A stretch of DNA of 64,000 nt from assembly GCA_963745775.1 (NCBI GenBank), contig CAVUYY010000008.1, positions 620,001 through 684,000 of the forward strand. The letters run 5' to 3'. The notes under the pieces were generated by a model that saw only the letters and a program-made list of their open reading frames with translations, made no database searches and was not told where the DNA came from. Below are positions 49,406-57,892 of the stretch, in pieces. The stretch's first letter is position 1, and every line of letters begins with the position of its first letter. This DNA comes from Gaiellasilicea sp963745775. GTDB taxonomy: Bacteria; Actinomycetota; Thermoleophilia; Gaiellales; Gaiellaceae. The position numbers and the translations under genes were made by a program.

Positions 49406-49471
49406 GTACGCATCCTCCTCGAACAGGCCGGTGACGGGCGCGGGCGGCAGCCGATCCGTCAAGCTGGCGCG

Positions 49472-50461
49472 GTGCGGATCCTGCTCGTCTCCCAGATGTA
49501 TCCGAGCGCCGCCGAGCCCGACCTCGGCGTCTTCGTGGCGGATCTGGAGCGGGAGCTCGTCTCGTTCGGGCACGAGGTCGAGCGGGCGGTGCTCGACACG
49601 CGGAGCGGCGGGCCGCTCCGCCACCTGGGCTCGCGGCAGCGACAGCTCGCGCCGCTCGCCGGTTCCGGCCGGACGTCGTCTACGCGCACTTCCTCGTTCC
49701 GACGGGTCTCTGGGGCGCTCTCCTCGGGCGCGCTCCGCTCGTCGTCACCGCTCACGGCCAGGACGTCGCGAACATCGGCCGGATTCCCGGCGTCAGGGCG
49801 GCAACGAGGCTGGTCGTCCGCCGCGCAAGCGCGGTGATCGCCGTCTCGGACTACCTGCGGCAGCTGCTCGAGGAGCGCGTGCCCGAGGCTCGGGGCAAGA
49901 CCGAGGTGATCGACTGCGGCGTCGACCTCGAGCGCTTTCAGCCGCTTCGCGCGCGACGCCGGAGAGCGACCCGCCTTTCTCTGCGTCGGCGCATTCAGCG
50001 AGCGCAAGAACGTCCTCCGCCTCGCGCGCGCTTTCGAGCGGCTCGGCGAGGGATCGTTGACGTTCGTCGGCGACGGGCCACTCCGCTCGGAGCTCGAGGG
50101 GCGTCGCGGGATCCGGGTCGTGGGGAGCGTCGAGCACGACCGCATCCCGAGCTACCTCGCGGCCGCCGACGTCCTCTGCCAGCCTTCGCTCGTCGAGCCG
50201 TTCGGCCAGGCCGCGCTCGAGGGGCTCGCCTCGGCGCGAACCGTGGTGGCAACGCGCGTCGGCGGGCCGCCCGAGTTCGTGCCCGAGGGTGCCGGGGTGC
50301 TCGTCGATCCGAAGGACGAGGACGCACTCGTCGCCGCACTGCGCGCCGCCGCGGCCCTACCGACGCCGAATCCCGCTGCTCGCGCCGCCGCCGAGGCGCA
50401 CGGACTGTCTAGCCAGGCTCGCCGGGTGGAGGCTGTGCTCGAGCGGGCTGTTCGCGGCTGA
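49472..50461 (+). CDS. GT4-like glycosyltransferase (two frame breaks)
   Basis: It has the GT-B layout: VRILLVSQMYPSAAEPDLGVFVADLERELV at the N-terminus, VVYAHFLVPTGLWGALL, VVTAHGQDV, VIAVSDYLRQLL, VIDCGVDLERF, then the donor domain with VGAFSERKNVLRLARAFERL, LVEPFGQAALEGLA and GGPPEFVPEGAGVLVDP (the E-x7-E region). Frame shifts are needed at about 49665 and 49950. It would transfer a sugar to a lipid or polysaccharide. The start is GTG 49472. The last 53 bp overlap a small convergent gene. Confidence 0.85.
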
Positions 50462-50651
50462 GGCGCTCGAGGTCGGCAAGCCTGAGCTCGACGAGAGGCC
50501 GCACCGCCTCCTCGAGCCCGGCCTCTCGGGCGACCTCGAGCGCCTGCTCGAAGCTCTCGCGGGCCTTCTCGGGCGCCACGCCCTGCTTCAACCGGTTGTC
50601 GCCGGTGACGAGCAGCTTCTGGATTCGGAAGCGGGCACTCTCGTCGCCCAT
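50409..50651 (-). CDS. Small helical (TPR-like) hypothetical protein, 80 aa
   Basis: A helix pair FRIQKLLVTGDNRLKQG and APEKARESFEQALEVAREAGL gives a TPR-like amphipathic pattern, followed by EEAVRPLVELRLADLERL and a Pro-rich tail. It overlaps the 3' end of the glycosyltransferase gene on the opposite strand by 53 bp. It is probably a real small gene, but the evidence is codon use and helical periodicity only. The function is unknown. Confidence 0.5.
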   Translation of the reverse strand: MGDESARFRIQKLLVTGDNRLKQGVAPEKARESFEQALEVAREAGLEEAVRPLVELRLADLERLSREQPARAQPPPGEPG

Positions 50652-50679
50652 CGCAGTAGCCTAGCCAGGGGGAATCGCG

Positions 50680-51081
50680 TTGAATCCCTGTATGGCCGCC
50701 TGTACCTGCACGTCGACCGTCCGCGTCCTGATCGCGGACGACCACCGCCTGTTCGCCGAGGCGCTCGAGGCCGTTCTGGGCAGCGCGCCCGAGCTCGAGG
50801 TCGTGGGTCGCGCCGCCGACGGGCGTGAGGCGCTCGCGCTCGCCGAAAGCCTCGAGCCGGACGTCGTCCTGCTGGATATCAGCATGCCCGTCATGGACGG
50901 CTTCGAGGCCGCAGCCCAGATCACGAAGCTGCCGACGAAGCCCGCGGTGCTGATGCTGAGCGGCTCGAATACGCCGCACGACATCGACCAGGCCCGCCGC
51001 GCCGGCGCGAGCGGCTACGTGACGAAGGACGCGATCGCCGCCCGGCTCGTCGCCGCGATCCTCGCCGCCGCGGCTGCCTAG
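50680..51081 (+). CDS. Stand-alone response regulator receiver domain
   Basis: The 133 residues are a complete CheY-like receiver with RVLIADDHRLFAEALEAVL, phospho-acceptor Asp in VVLLDISMPVMDG, LMLSGS and the Lys in GYVTKDA. There is no output domain, so it acts by protein contact, like CheY or Spo0F. The start is TTG 50680 (with AGGGGG upstream) or ATG 50692. No histidine kinase is adjacent. Confidence 0.88.
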   Translation: MNPCMAACTCTSTVRVLIADDHRLFAEALEAVLGSAPELEVVGRAADGREALALAESLEPDVVLLDISMPVMDGFEAAAQITKLPTKPAVLMLSGSNTPHDIDQARRAGASGYVTKDAIAARLVAAILAAAAA

Positions 51082-51108
51082 AACGGTCGCTGGTACCCTG
51101 CTCGCGCC

Positions 51109-51330
51109 ATGCTCCAGGTAGTTGCCGTCTTCCACGTCCTCGTCTCCGTCGCCCTGCTGACGCTGATCCTGATGCACTCCGGGCGCGACGCGGGCATGGG
51201 CGGAATGGGCTTCACCCCTGCGTCTCAGGGCGGTACCCACATCGTGGAGCGGAACCTGACGCGCCTCACCGTCGTGGTCGCGACGGTCTTCTTCCTCAAC
51301 AACGTCTTGCTCTATCGGCTGCTCGCGTAG
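51109..51330 (+). CDS. secG: Preprotein translocase subunit SecG
   Basis: The 73 residues have two membrane helices (LQVVAVFHVLVSVALLTLILMH and LTVVVATVFFLNNVLLYRLL) linked by a Gly-rich loop GMGGMGFTPASQGG, the standard SecG plan. It stimulates SecYEA protein export. It lies directly upstream of tRNA-Leu. Confidence 0.92.
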   Translation: MLQVVAVFHVLVSVALLTLILMHSGRDAGMGGMGFTPASQGGTHIVERNLTRLTVVVATVFFLNNVLLYRLLA

Positions 51331-51360
51331 CGAGACATCGGCTGCTCGCATAGCGACGGC

Positions 51361-51366
51361 TACAAT
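51361..51366 (+). promoter_or_regulatory. Putative -10 element of tRNA-Leu
   Basis: TACAAT lies 9 bases before the tRNA 5' end. The same hexamer precedes the RNase P RNA gene, so this is a plausible sigma-70-type -10. I see no convincing -35. Confidence 0.55.
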
Positions 51367-51375
51367 GCCCGGCCC

Positions 51376-51459
<84 letters not shown>

Positions 51460-51468
51460 TGCGGGAAG

Positions 51469-51492
51469 AACGGCTCCTGAGAGGGAGCCGTT
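51469..51492 (+). terminator. Intrinsic terminator after tRNA-Leu
   Basis: A 9-bp stem AACGGCTCC / GGAGCCGTT with a 6-base loop, followed by T-rich TCTCT, lies 10 bp past the tRNA. Confidence 0.75.
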
Positions 51493-51587
51493 TCTCTACG
51501 CGGAGGAGGTTTGCTTCTTCGTTCGCTCAATGCGCTTCGCGTGTCCCCGAACCTTGACGTCGTCCGGAAGGATCTCTACCCTCAATT

Positions 51588-51601
51588 ACGAACACGTGTT
51601 C
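51588..51601. promoter_or_regulatory. LexA operator CGAACACGTGTTCG upstream of lexA
   Basis: This perfect 14-bp palindrome matches the Gram-positive/actinobacterial SOS box (CGAAC-N4-GTTCG). It is 32 bp upstream of the lexA GTG start, which is the expected autoregulatory position. Confidence 0.9.
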
Positions 51602-51632
51602 GAGCAATGACTTCGACGACGAGGAGACGACA

Positions 51633-52266
51633 GTGCTGACCGACCGCCAACAGGAGATCTGGGGATTCCTGGTCGAGTACGTCGACCGCCACGGCTACCC
51701 GCCCACCGTGCGCGAGATCGGTGAGGCGGTCGGTCTCGCCTCGCCGTCGACCGTCCATGCCCATCTCGCGAACCTGGAACGAGCGGGCCTGCTGAAGCGC
51801 GATCCCTCGAAGCCCCGCGCGCTCGATCTGATCGGTCACCGCCGCGAGTCACGCGCCGACGAGCCGATCCGGGAGGGCAGAGCTCCGACGACTGCCGCTC
51901 CTCGGCCAGATCGCGGCCGGCAGCCCGCTCCTCGCAGACCAGAACATCGAGGACGAGTTGGCCGTGCCCGAGCCGCTCGGCAGGAACGCCGACTTCCTGC
52001 TCCGCGTCACGGGCGAGTCGATGGTGAACGCCGGCATCCTCGACGGCGACATCCTCGTCGTCCAGCGCACTCAGGACGCACGCAACGGCGAGATCGTGGT
52101 CGCGCTCGCGGGCGACGACGAGACTGCCGACGAGGCGACCGTGAAGACCTTCTACCGGGAAGCCGGCCGGATCCGGCTCCAGCCCGAGAACGACGCGCTC
52201 GAGCCGATCTACGCGAACCATGTCGAGATCCTCGGCCGCGTCACAGGAGTCTTCCGGAGCCTCTGA
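51633..52266 (+). CDS. lexA: SOS repressor LexA (one frame break)
   Basis: It has an N-terminal winged helix (LTDRQQEIWGFLVEYVDRHGYPPTVREIGEAVGLASPSTVHAHLANLERAGLL) and a C-terminal S24 self-cleavage domain. The Ala-Gly cleavage site lies in GQIAAGSPLLA, the catalytic Ser in VTGESMVNAGILDGD and the Lys in ATVKTFYRE. The frame breaks at about 51875, between the two domains. Since the catalytic residues are all intact after repair, a sequence error is likely. GTG 51633 follows GAGGAGACGACA. Confidence 0.93.
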
Positions 52267-52472
52267 TGGAGCTCGCGTTCCTCAACCGCACGCTCGATCA
52301 GGAGCTCGCCGCGCTGATCCGTGGGGCGAGCCTCGAGTGCCTCTGCTGCGGCGAGTTCGTCCTCCACGGTCGTGGCGGGGTGATCGCCTGCCCCGAGTGC
52401 GGCTTCCTGCTTCAGCGGGAGGCGGAGGTCCTCGCAACTGCGCCCGGACAGGAGAGCCGATCGGCCGGATAG
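52266..52472 (+). CDS. Small zinc-ribbon protein, 68 aa
   Basis: It starts at ATG 52266, overlapping the lexA stop (TGATG), which suggests coupled translation. A single zinc ribbon is formed by CLCCGEFVLHGRGGVIACPECG (Cys pairs about 16 residues apart). The rest is a short N-terminal helix. It may belong to the SOS regulon by position; the function is unknown. Confidence 0.65.
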   Translation: MELAFLNRTLDQELAALIRGASLECLCCGEFVLHGRGGVIACPECGFLLQREAEVLATAPGQESRSAG

Positions 52473-52477
52473 CAGTC

Positions 52478-53243
52478 GTGGCCGCCGCGCTCGCGCTGCT
52501 CGCAGTCTCGACCGGTTGCGGCGGTGACGGGGAGAGCACCGGGAGCAACACCTCGACCCTCGCCGCACCTGCCGACTGCCCTCGAGGGCGCGGTCGCGCG
52601 GCTTCGTGAGGAGGGGACGTTTCGCTTCGAAGCGTCGTTCACCCGCACGAAGGAGACGGCGCCGGACGACGTCGAGGAGTACGCCACCTCCGAGGGAGCG
52701 GTCGACCTTGGCCCGGGGCGATCGCGAGCCTCGTTCGAGCTTGCGCCGCTCTTCCCCGGTCGCGAGAACGATCCTCCCCTCGACGAGCCGGTCGAGCTGC
52801 GGTGGGACGACGAGACCCTGATCGTGATCGTCCAAGGCCGCTCCCGCGAGCTCACTCGCAAGCGCGCCCGCGCATCAGGCGGCCTGCTCGGCCGGTATCC
52901 CGACGAGGTCGACGCGCTCGACGACCTGCTCGCCGACGCAGTCGAGCCACGACTACTCGGCACCGAGGACGGGCTCGCGCACTACGCCTTCGCGGTCGAT
53001 CCGCAGAAGGCCGCAGACCGCGGGTTTCCGGCGGAGCTCAGCGAGGCGCTCGAGCAAGCGACCGGCGGCTCGCGAGCCGAGCTCGAGACGTGGATCGGAG
53101 CAGACGGTCTGCCGCACCGCCTCGACTACGTCGTCCGACTCGAGCCCGTGCGGAATGCCGGCAAGCTTGTCCTTCCGGCGCGCACGATCCGCGTCACGTA
53201 CGTGCTGAGCGCGTTCGGGGAGCCGGTCGAGCTGACGGATTAG
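52478..53243 (+). CDS. Lipoprotein of unknown function, possibly LppX/LprG-like (one frame break)
   Basis: The N-terminus VAAALALLAVSTGCGG is a lipoprotein signal (Cys14). After a frame break at about 52580 comes a domain of about 220 residues: AVARLREEGTFRFEASFTRTK, SRASFELAPLFPG, ELRWDDETLIVIV, a helical middle, then WIGADGLPHRLDYVVRLEP and IRVTYVLSAFGEPVELTD. The strand pattern ending in a G.P.R..Y.....-type hairpin resembles mycobacterial LppX/LprG-like lipid-carrier lipoproteins, but this is a weak likeness. Confidence 0.6.
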
Positions 53244-53250
53244 ACGGCGC

Positions 53251-53256
53251 TACAAT
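53251..53256 (+). promoter_or_regulatory. Putative -10 element of rnpB
   Basis: TACAAT lies 6 bases before the inferred RNA 5' end and is identical to the hexamer before tRNA-Leu. Confidence 0.55.
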
Positions 53257-53262
53257 CGAACC

Positions 53263-53609
<347 letters not shown>

Positions 53610-53614
53610 TAAGG

Positions 53615-53638
53615 AAACCCCTGCAAAAGCAGGGGTTT
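53615..53638 (+). terminator. Intrinsic terminator of rnpB
   Basis: A 10-bp stem AAACCCCTGC / GCAGGGGTTT with loop AAAA is followed by TCTATTT, right after rnpB. Confidence 0.9.
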
Positions 53639-53649
53639 CTATTTGAGCG

Positions 53650-53669
53650 TGCATCACCGGTACATCACG
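53650..53669. repeat. 20-bp direct repeat, left copy
   Basis: TGCATCACCGGTACATCACG matches the right copy at 61041-61060 in 19 of 20 bases. Internally it is a heptamer direct repeat (GCATCAC-CGGT-ACATCAC, 11-base period). It lies between rnpB and the 3' end of the SARP-type gene. A second shared block, TCGCGCACGTGTCG, is at 53724-53737. Confidence 0.6.
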
Positions 53670-53741
53670 CGATTCGGTAATGGCGTTCGCTCGGGCTCGA
53701 AAACAAGCAGCTGCATCCACCGATCGCGCACGTGTCGAAAG

Positions 53742-56700
53742 CTACGTCGCTACGAGGACGGCGCGAAGAAGCGTCCGCGCCTCGCGAAGATCGGGCGAGT
53801 CGGCGTGGGTGGGAAAGCGGTCGCAGAGATCGGCGAGCAGCTTGAAGTCCGCCTCCGCGGACGAGCTGCCCACGAGCGCGAGTCCGGCGCGCAGCGCCAG
53901 TGCCCAGGATCCCTGCGCGCACGCTAGCGCGACCGCGTCGAGCAAGAGCTGTCTCGCATTCTTGTCTCTCCCCTCGAGCGCGAGCCAGCGAGCCTCGACG
54001 CGTCGCAGCTCGGGTGTCCCGAAGTACGGCCCGATTCGGGCCGAGAGGGTGCGCATCTCCTCGAGCACCGGTCGCGCGCTTTCCGGCCGATCGCAGCCGA
54101 TATATGCCTCGACGAGGTACGCGGCTGTCACGGCGGCATAGACGCGGGCGACTCCTTGCAGCTGCGTGGCGAGGGCGTGCTCGAGCTCGGCCGCGCCTTC
54201 TTCGTGATGCCCGTACGACGAGAGCGCCCACCCACGTGCGTTCCGCGCGAGGGAGAAGAAGTAGGGGGCGTCGACCTCGGCTTCGAACGCGAGGGCGCGA
54301 TCTGCCTGACGGAGCGCGGCCTCGGCGTCGCCGCTGATCTGAAGAGCCCAGGCAGCGAGCGATTCGGCGTGGGCGCGCGTGAAGGAATGCTCGAGCGCGT
54401 CGCTGAGATGGATCGCCTCGTCAGCTCGATCGCGAGCGCGTCGGCCGTCGCCGCGAGCGGCGAGGGCAAGAGCGAGGCCAGCGAGCCCACAGACGCCTGG
54501 ATCGTGGTTGCCGTACCGGAAGGCCATCTCATGGTGAGCATCGGGGCGATAGATTGCGAGCCCCTTCTCCGCTGCCGCGACTGCGTCGTCGATCTGGCCG
54601 CGCGTGAATGCCTCCGCCCAGCTCGCATGCAGCGCTTGGAGAGTCAGCGCATCGTCGTTCGCGGCGGAGGAGATCTCGAACATCCGCCTCACGGTGCCGC
54701 TCGAACGGTCGAAGTCTCCCTGCGCCGAGTGGAGGAGCCAGAGACCGAACAGCATTGGAAGCTGCTCGCGCTTGGGCGCGGTTGCATGAATCCGCTCCGT
54801 GGCGCGGGCGTAGGCGTCTTCGACTTCAGGCGCACCGAATCCGCGCGACGCCGCGAGCGCGACTGCCAGCTGAAGCTGCAGCTCGGCTTCGGTTCCGTCC
54901 CGCTCGGGAGTCCGCGGAAGCTCGCTCAGCAGCGCGAGCGCATGCGCGAACTGCGCCACGGCCGATTCGTTCGCCGACAGGCGGATCGCGCGAAGGCCCG
55001 AACGGTGGAGGTACGGAACCGCGCGTTCGGCGAGCCCGGCGCTCTCGAGGTGATGGGCCAGGGCGAGGTCGAGGATGTCGCTTCCGTCGGGACATAACGC
55101 CTCGAGCGCTGACGCGACGCGCTCGTGCAAGTACGGCCGCTGAACCTCGTCGAGGTGCTCGTAGAGGAAGCGCTGGTACAGCCCGTGGCGGAAGCGATAG
55201 CGCAACACGCGCCTACCTGCAATTCGCTGCGTCCCGATCGCCCGAACGACGTGGTGCCGCGCCGTCGCATCGCCACTCAGCCGGTCTACGGCGTCGTCCA
55301 CGCCGACGCCCAGCACCGTGGCGACCACGTCGGCCGTGAACTCCTCGCCCTCTACGCTTCCGATCCGAAGCGAGTCGAGTGTCGGCAGGTCAATGCGCGA
55401 GAACTTCTCCGCTAGCAGGCCTTCGATGCGTGCCGGCCACCTGTCCCATGCCACGTTCGCGGCATCGCGCCAACGTCCCGCTTCGTCACGCTGAAGGCTG
55501 CCGCTCGCCTTCAGCTCTCGAACGAGCTCCACGGCGAAGAGCGCGTGCCCGCCTGAGCGCTCGGTCAGCTCCGAACGGAGATGATCTCCAATTCGGTTCG
55601 GCTCGCGGTCGATCAGCGCATCGACGAACACTCGCGCTTCCGCGGCGGCAGCCTGATCGATGTCCAGAACGACGTCGCCGCGGTGGCGACTTGCCAGGTG
55701 CACGAGACCCGCGACATCGTTCCCGCCGCCGTCAGCCACATCCTCGGTGCGGAACGCCGCAGCGACGATGAGGCAAGCGCCCGCGCGATGGTCAACGAGC
55801 TCTGCGAGCAGATCGAGCGTCAAAGGATCGGCCCACTGCAGATCGTCCAGCAGGAGGAGCAGCGGGCGGCGCCGCGAGACCCGATCGAGCACGAGCAGGC
55901 ACTCGTCGCGAATGCGTCCTGCCGGCAGTGCTTCCTCGGAACCGGCACGCGCGCCGATCGCTACGGCTTCTTCGACCCGCCGCGCCAGCTCGGGCGCCGA
56001 CGCACGAGCTCGTGCCACGACCTCGAACGCCGGGACGACGGTCTCGACCAGATTGGGAGCGTGCTCCAGCATGACCGCGAGAGCATCCGGCGATGCCGCC
56101 CACAACCGCCTGCCCTGATCCAAACCGTGCGTGCCGGTCGCCAGCGCTTCGTGCAGATCCCCGACCAGCATGCCCATGACCCGGCGAAACGGCGCGAAAG
56201 CGTCAGCTGCGCCCGTTGCAGCACGGCATTGCCCGGCGACGACCAGGAGTCTCGACGCCGCATGCTCGGCGCGGCGGGCGAACTCGGCAAGCAGGGCCGT
56301 CTTCCCGGAGCCCGCCTCGCCCTTAATGAAGACGATCTCACTTCGCCCGCCACTGGCCCGACCAAAGCGGTCGAGCAGGAACGCCAGCGAGTTCTCGCGT
56401 CCGACGAACGGCCCGGGATCCGCCGGTTCGAACAATCTCGCCCCATGGGGGGCCGCCGGCACAGCCGGGACGCGAGCCCCGTCGGCGTGCCGTCCTTCGA
56501 GCTCGAGGTCGGGGTCGTGCGTCAGGATCTTGCGCTCGAGTCGCTGAAGTTCCAGGCCGGGGTCGAGGCCGAGCCCCTCGCGGAGAAGCGTGCGGACCGC
56601 GCGGTAGGCTCCGAGCGCTTCGGCCTGCCTTCCCGACCGGTAGAGCGCAAGCATCAATTGCCCATGGAACCGCTCGCGGTACGGGTGCTTCTCTGCCAGC

Positions 56701-57239
56701 GTCGCGAGCTCGGCCACCTGGTCGATGTGGCGACCGAGGGCCAAATCCGCCGCCACACGTTCCTCGAGCGCAACCAGGCGGAGCTCTTCCGCGCGTCGCG
56801 CCTCGCTCTGGACCCACTCCTCGCCAGCGAGGTCCGCGAGCAGCGGACCTCGCCAGAGCGCCAGCGCGGACGCGAGAACCGCGGCAGCGGCCGCCGCATC
56901 GCCCGCTGCGAGCATGGCGGCACCGTACCGCGCGCCACGCTCGAACCGATCGATGTCGATGCGGTCCGGATCGACCACCAGCTCATAGCCGGCCCTCCGC
57001 GTGAGCAGCGGCTCGGGGCCGAGCGCCTTGCGGAGCTTGGCGACGTAGACGCGGAGTTCCGCCGCCACGGCCTTCGGCGGCTGCTCCCCCCAGAGCTCAT
57101 CGACGAGCCGCTCGCGAGACACTGTCTCTCCGCAGTTCAGGAGGAGATACGCGAGCAGCGCGCGGGGCTTCACGCCCCCCAACGGGACCTCGCGGCCCCC
57201 CGCGAAAACCTTGAGTGGGCCGAGAATGCGGAACTCCAA
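53742..57239 (-). CDS. SARP/AfsR-type transcriptional activator with ATPase and TPR domains
   Basis: The 1165 residues comprise an OmpR-like winged helix (1-90), a BTAD helical domain (about 95-240), an AAA/STAND ATPase with Walker A GEAGSGKT (307-314) and Walker B LLLLLDDLQWAD, and a long C-terminal TPR region (about 700-1165). SARP DNA-binding domains recognise tandem heptamers with an 11-base period. The frame is intact over 3.5 kb, in contrast with other long genes here. It is divergent from a secreted-protein gene across 120 bp, suggesting control of that cluster. Confidence 0.92.
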   Translation of the reverse strand: MEFRILGPLKVFAGGREVPLGGVKPRALLAYLLLNCGETVSRERLVDELWGEQPPKAVAAELRVYVAKLRKALGPEPLLTRRAGYELVVDPDRIDIDRFERGARYGAAMLAAGDAAAAAAVLASALALWRGPLLADLAGEEWVQSEARRAEELRLVALEERVAADLALGRHIDQVAELATLAEKHPYRERFHGQLMLALYRSGRQAEALGAYRAVRTLLREGLGLDPGLELQRLERKILTHDPDLELEGRHADGARVPAVPAAPHGARLFEPADPGPFVGRENSLAFLLDRFGRASGGRSEIVFIKGEAGSGKTALLAEFARRAEHAASRLLVVAGQCRAATGAADAFAPFRRVMGMLVGDLHEALATGTHGLDQGRRLWAASPDALAVMLEHAPNLVETVVPAFEVVARARASAPELARRVEEAVAIGARAGSEEALPAGRIRDECLLVLDRVSRRRPLLLLLDDLQWADPLTLDLLAELVDHRAGACLIVAAAFRTEDVADGGGNDVAGLVHLASRHRGDVVLDIDQAAAAEARVFVDALIDREPNRIGDHLRSELTERSGGHALFAVELVRELKASGSLQRDEAGRWRDAANVAWDRWPARIEGLLAEKFSRIDLPTLDSLRIGSVEGEEFTADVVATVLGVGVDDAVDRLSGDATARHHVVRAIGTQRIAGRRVLRYRFRHGLYQRFLYEHLDEVQRPYLHERVASALEALCPDGSDILDLALAHHLESAGLAERAVPYLHRSGLRAIRLSANESAVAQFAHALALLSELPRTPERDGTEAELQLQLAVALAASRGFGAPEVEDAYARATERIHATAPKREQLPMLFGLWLLHSAQGDFDRSSGTVRRMFEISSAANDDALTLQALHASWAEAFTRGQIDDAVAAAEKGLAIYRPDAHHEMAFRYGNHDPGVCGLAGLALALAARGDGRRARDRADEAIHLSDALEHSFTRAHAESLAAWALQISGDAEAALRQADRALAFEAEVDAPYFFSLARNARGWALSSYGHHEEGAAELEHALATQLQGVARVYAAVTAAYLVEAYIGCDRPESARPVLEEMRTLSARIGPYFGTPELRRVEARWLALEGRDKNARQLLLDAVALACAQGSWALALRAGLALVGSSSAEADFKLLADLCDRFPTHADSPDLREARTLLRAVLVAT

Positions 57240-57272
57240 CCCCTGGTCGTCCGTCGCCAGACGGTATCAGCG

Positions 57273-57290
57273 TTTGCGCGGAATTTGCAC
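57273..57290. promoter_or_regulatory. Heptamer direct repeat in the SARP/secreted-protein divergent promoter
   Basis: TTTGCGC-GGAA-TTTGCAC is two heptamers (6 of 7 identical) with a 4-base spacer, the geometry of known SARP operators. It sits 34 bp upstream of the SARP start and 70 bp upstream of the divergent gene. A role as operator is inference. Confidence 0.4.
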
Positions 57291-57312
57291 CCCCACCAGA
57301 TACTCGGTCGAA

Positions 57313-57348
57313 CGTCGTTCAGGCAAGAAGCGTCGTTCAGGCAAGAAG
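57313..57348. repeat. Perfect tandem duplication of 18 bp
   Basis: CGTCGTTCAGGCAAGAAG occurs twice, back to back (57313-57330, 57331-57348), ending 12 bp before the GTG of the secreted-protein gene. It overlaps the probable 5' UTR and ribosome-binding region. It may be a recent slippage event or a regulatory element. Confidence 0.8.
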
Positions 57349-57359
57349 GGGGGACCACC

Positions 57360-57842
57360 GTGCAGCACGCTCACCGAGTGACGCTCGCCGCCTTTATCGC
57401 GGCACTTGCCCTTGCCGGCCTGGCAGGGCCGGCCGCGAGGGCCGGCACGGCGAAAGACTTGTCAAACGCTCCGACAACCAGCGCGCCGATCGCCTATAGC
57501 GACCTTTATCTCAAGCTGATCGCCGCGTTTCCGTCGGGCTGGGTCCTGGACTCGTGCCGCGCCAAGCTCGAGGTGACTGGCCGAACCGGCGTTTGCTCGG
57601 ACATCCTGCAGCTCGAGTACTTCTATCCCGACGGGACCCTCGGACCACGGCCCTGGTCGGCCGACCCGTCGTCGCCGACCGGGTGGTCGGTCGAGCCCGA
57701 TCCATGCGCCTCGCTGACCGAGGACGAGTACGCCCTCTGGCTCGGTTACGACGCGTTCGTCAACGGCTATGCGGACGCTGGGCCGGAGCTGACGGACGAG
57801 CAGATCGGACTGTATGGCTACTGCTGGCCGGTGGGCTTCTGA
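57360..57842 (+). CDS. Small secreted protein, novel FYPDGT family, copy A
   Basis: The 160 residues start at GTG 57360 after AAGGGGGG. A signal peptide (about 1-28) is followed by a domain of about 125 residues shared with the gene at 59013: L..FP.GW.L..C, G.CSDI, YFYPDGTLG, SSPTGWS..P.PC, LTDEQ...YGYCW and a C-terminal aromatic. Four Cys in the mature part could form two disulfides. I do not recognise the family, and the function is unknown. It is first of four co-oriented secreted-protein genes divergent from the SARP gene. Confidence 0.7.
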   Translation: MQHAHRVTLAAFIAALALAGLAGPAARAGTAKDLSNAPTTSAPIAYSDLYLKLIAAFPSGWVLDSCRAKLEVTGRTGVCSDILQLEYFYPDGTLGPRPWSADPSSPTGWSVEPDPCASLTEDEYALWLGYDAFVNGYADAGPELTDEQIGLYGYCWPVGF

Positions 57843-57892
57843 GGTCGCCCCCCAGATGAGTGTCTTCACCAGGTCGACCGAAAGGAGCTGAG

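Noticed and set aside
55581..57842. A 753-codon plus-strand open frame ending in the secreted protein
   Set aside because: It runs antisense through the SARP gene, which has complete domains. Only the part from GTG 57360 has a signal peptide and a paralogue.
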